Source: an uncultured Lachnospiraceae bacterium
GTDB taxonomy: Bacteria > Bacillota > Clostridia > Lachnospirales > Lachnospiraceae
Assembly: GCA_946639085.1 (NCBI GenBank)
Contig: CAMPBP010000057.1
Location: 1 to 7,645 of the forward strand
Length of the DNA: 7,645 nucleotides
Direction: 5' to 3'
Each line of letters starts with the position of its first letter. Positions within the stretch are counted from its first letter, which is position 1. The translations under genes were made by a program, and so were the position numbers. The notes below the pieces were generated by a model, which did no database searches, was not told the origin of the DNA, and saw nothing but the letters and a program-made list of their open reading frames with translations. Shown here piece by piece: positions 5,585-7,645 of the stretch.

Positions 5585-7645
5585 TTACAATTCTACCTTA
5601 TCAAGATGCCATATGTCATCTACATATTCCTGAATGGTACGGTCTGAAGAGAACTTACCTGAGCAAGCTACGTTAAGTATAGCCTTCTTTGCCCACTCTT
5701 TCTCGTTAAGATACCATTTTCCGATCTTCTCCTGGGCTTCCGCATAAGATCTGAAGTCCTTTAAGATGAAGTATCTGTCGGCACGGTCCGTCTCCTGGGT
5801 GTTGAGCAAAGAGTTGTAAAGCGATCTGAACTCTTCCGTATTGCCCGGGCAGTAGGTTCCGTTTATAAGCTGCATGAGCACTTTTCTGACGTCTGCGTCG
5901 TTGTTGAAAACGTCCATCGGATTGTATCCGCCATTGTTCTCGTAGTTGATGACCTCGTCGGAAGAAAGACCGAATATAACAGCGTTTTCTTCGCCCACCT
6001 CTTCCACGATCTCAACGTTTGCACCGTCCATCGTACCAAGCGTGATGGCGCCGTTTAACATAAATTTCATGTTACCGGTTCCAGATGCTTCCTTAGAAGC
6101 TGTGGAGATCTGCTCGGAAATATCCGCTGCCGCAAATATCCACTCTGCATTGGATACTCTGTAGTTCTCGATAAATATGACTTTGATCTTGCCGTCTATC
6201 GATGCGTCGTTGTTAATGACGTCCGCAACCGAGTTGATGAGCTTGATCGTCTGCTTAGCCGTTCTGTAGCCTGCTGCAGCCTTTGCACCGAAGATGAATG
6301 TTCTGGGATAGAATTCCATCTCGGGATGCTCTTTTATTGTGTTGTAAAGATACATTATGTGCAGGATGTTAAGAAGCTGACGCTTGTACTCGTGAAGTCT
6401 CTTAACCTGTACGTCGAAGATCGAACGGGGATTTACATCGACACCGTTGTGCTCCTTTATGTACTTTGCAAGACGGATCTTGTTCTGATACTTGATGTTC
6501 ATGAACTCGTGCTGAGCCTTCTCATCGGTAGCGTAAACTTTAAGCTTCGATATATGAGAAAGATCGGTGATCCATTCGTCTCCGATATGTGCGGTTACCC
6601 AGTCTGCAAGAAGGGGATTTCCGTGAAGAAGGAATCTTCTTTGGGTGATACCGTTGGTCTTGTTGTTGAACTTATTGGGGAACATCTCGTAGAAGTCCTT
6701 AAGTTCCTGATGCTTAAGTATCTCGGTATGAAGTCTTGCAACACCGTTTACCGAAAAGCCGGTAACTATTGCAAGGTGAGCCATCTTAACCTGTCCGTCG
6801 TAGATGATAGCCATCTTGCGAACCTTTTCGCGGTCGCCGGGGTATTTCTTCTCTACTTCTTCAAGGAAACGACGGTTGATCTCTTCGATGATCTGATAAA
6901 TTCTGGGAAGAAGTCTTGAGAAGAGCTCGATGGGCCATTTCTCAAGTGCTTCCGCCATGATCGTATGGTTCGTGTATGCACAAGTCTTTGAAGTAACTTC
7001 CCATGCTTCGTCCCATGTAAGATCGTGCTCATCCATGAGTATACGCATAAGCTCGGCGATAGCTACGGTAGGGTGGGTATCGTTTAACTGGAATACCACC
7101 TTTTCGTAGAGCTTCTTGATATCTTTGTGTGTACGCATATATTTCTCAACTGCTTCCTGCACGGATGCAGAAATGAAGAAATACTGCTGTTTAAGTCTTA
7201 ATTCCTTGCCTGCATAGTGGTTATCGTTGGGATAAAGAACCTCAACGATGTTTCTTGCAAGGTTTTCCTGCTCAACGGCCTTCTGATAATCGCCCTTGTC
7301 GAAGGAATCGAGCTTGAAGCATTCCATGGGCTGTGCATCCCATATACGAAGGGTATTAACGATACCGTTTCCGTATCCGATGATGGGAAGATCGTAAGGA
7401 ACCGCATTTACCGACTGGTAACCTTCCTGACGGTAATGGTTTCTTCCTTTCTCATCGGTATCAAATGTGGTATAACCGCCGAACTTGACTTCCTTGGTGT
7501 ATTCGGGACGTCTGAGCTCGAAAGGATTGCCGTCTTCAAGCCAGTTGTCGGGTACCTCTACCTGATAGCCGTCTCTGATCTCCTGCTTGAACATACCGTA
7601 TCTGTATCTGATGCCGCAGCCGTATGCGGGATAACCGAGTGTCGA
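5585..7645 (-). CDS. glgP: Glycogen/starch phosphorylase, 5'-truncated by window edge
   Basis: A GT35-family, PLP-dependent alpha-glucan phosphorylase that releases glucose-1-phosphate from glycogen or maltodextrin in the cytoplasm. The window shows 686 residues; the frame stays open to the right edge, where residues [17 protein letters not shown] precede the internal Met at 7594, so that Met is not the start. Phosphorylases are about 800-830 residues, so roughly 130 N-terminal residues are missing. Family motifs in fragment numbering are NDTHPT at 188-193, TNHT at 225-228, [11 protein letters not shown] at 413-423 and EASGTGNMK at 519-527. The PLP lysine is K527, encoded at 6065-6067. The C-terminus is complete. 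The bacterial enzyme lacks the N-terminal serine-phosphorylation control of animal enzymes, but that part is not visible here. Products annotated glgP and malP are hard to tell apart by sequence. Confidence 0.95.
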   Translation of the reverse strand, partial: STLGYPAYGCGIRYRYGMFKQEIRDGYQVEVPDNWLEDGNPFELRRPEYTKEVKFGGYTTFDTDEKGRNHYRQEGYQSVNAVPYDLPIIGYGNGIVNTLRIWDAQPMECFKLDSFDKGDYQKAVEQENLARNIVEVLYPNDNHYAGKELRLKQQYFFISASVQEAVEKYMRTHKDIKKLYEKVVFQLNDTHPTVAIAELMRILMDEHDLTWDEAWEVTSKTCAYTNHTIMAEALEKWPIELFSRLLPRIYQIIEEINRRFLEEVEKKYPGDREKVRKMAIIYDGQVKMAHLAIVTGFSVNGVARLHTEILKHQELKDFYEMFPNKFNNKTNGITQRRFLLHGNPLLADWVTAHIGDEWITDLSHISKLKVYATDEKAQHEFMNIKYQNKIRLAKYIKEHNGVDVNPRSIFDVQVKRLHEYKRQLLNILHIMYLYNTIKEHPEMEFYPRTFIFGAKAAAGYRTAKQTIKLINSVADVINNDASIDGKIKVIFIENYRVSNAEWIFAAADISEQISTASKEASGTGNMKFMLNGAITLGTMDGANVEIVEEVGEENAVIFGLSSDEVINYENNGGYNPMDVFNNDADVRKVLMQLINGTYCPGNTEEFRSLYNSLLNTQETDRADRYFILKDFRSYAEAQEKIGKWYLNEKEWAKKAILNVACSGKFSSDRTIQEYVDDIWHLDKVEL

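Noticed and set aside
5109..5633. 174-codon plus-strand open frame over the hydratase start and glgP end
   Set aside because: Antisense shadow of two well-identified genes; the translation has no recognisable domain and it has no good ribosome binding site.
6326..6919. 197-codon plus-strand open frame inside glgP
   Set aside because: Lies fully antisense to conserved phosphorylase codons; the hydrophobic composition is a by-product of the complementary strand.

Overview
The window reads as chromosome of a Gram-positive anaerobe of the Clostridia, most likely a motile member of the Lachnospiraceae (Butyrivibrio/Roseburia-like). That is an inference from protein style, strong AAGGAGG-type ribosome binding sites, moderate GC content, the ispE-gntR-DUF1934 gene order and a sigma-28-type promoter; no rRNA or other taxonomic marker is present.

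Region 1 (1-1680, minus strand) is a tightly packed operon. ispE (4-diphosphocytidyl-2-C-methyl-D-erythritol kinase of the MEP isoprenoid pathway) overlaps by 20 bases a GntR-family regulator of the FadR/FCD subfamily. The regulator is followed after 2 bases by the first 27 codons of a probable DUF1934 (YwiB-like) protein that runs off the left edge. The operon has a recognisable sigma-A promoter. A perfect 12-bp palindrome of the kind FCD regulators bind sits just downstream of the -10, and a degenerate second copy lies over it, so autoregulation by the encoded GntR protein is a testable idea.

Region 2 (1690-2977, plus strand) is a single divergent gene. It encodes a 367-residue uncharacterised protein with no signal peptide, a beta-rich middle and a C-terminal module with three EF-hand-like acidic loops. 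Upstream lies a good match to a sigma-28/SigD (motility) promoter at exact spacing, followed by a roughly 90-base leader with a terminator-like fold and two competing Shine-Dalgarno/start pairs. An intrinsic terminator follows the gene. This is the most interesting part of the window.

Region 3 (2978-3239) is about 260 bases of non-coding DNA between convergent genes. It contains a tandem series of hairpins, then the terminator of the minus-strand hydratase.

Region 4 (3240-7645, minus strand) holds two central-metabolism genes: an aconitase-superfamily hydratase (YbhJ-like) and, upstream of it, glycogen phosphorylase (glgP), cut by the right edge. They are 56 bases apart with a GC-rich hairpin between them and may be co-transcribed.
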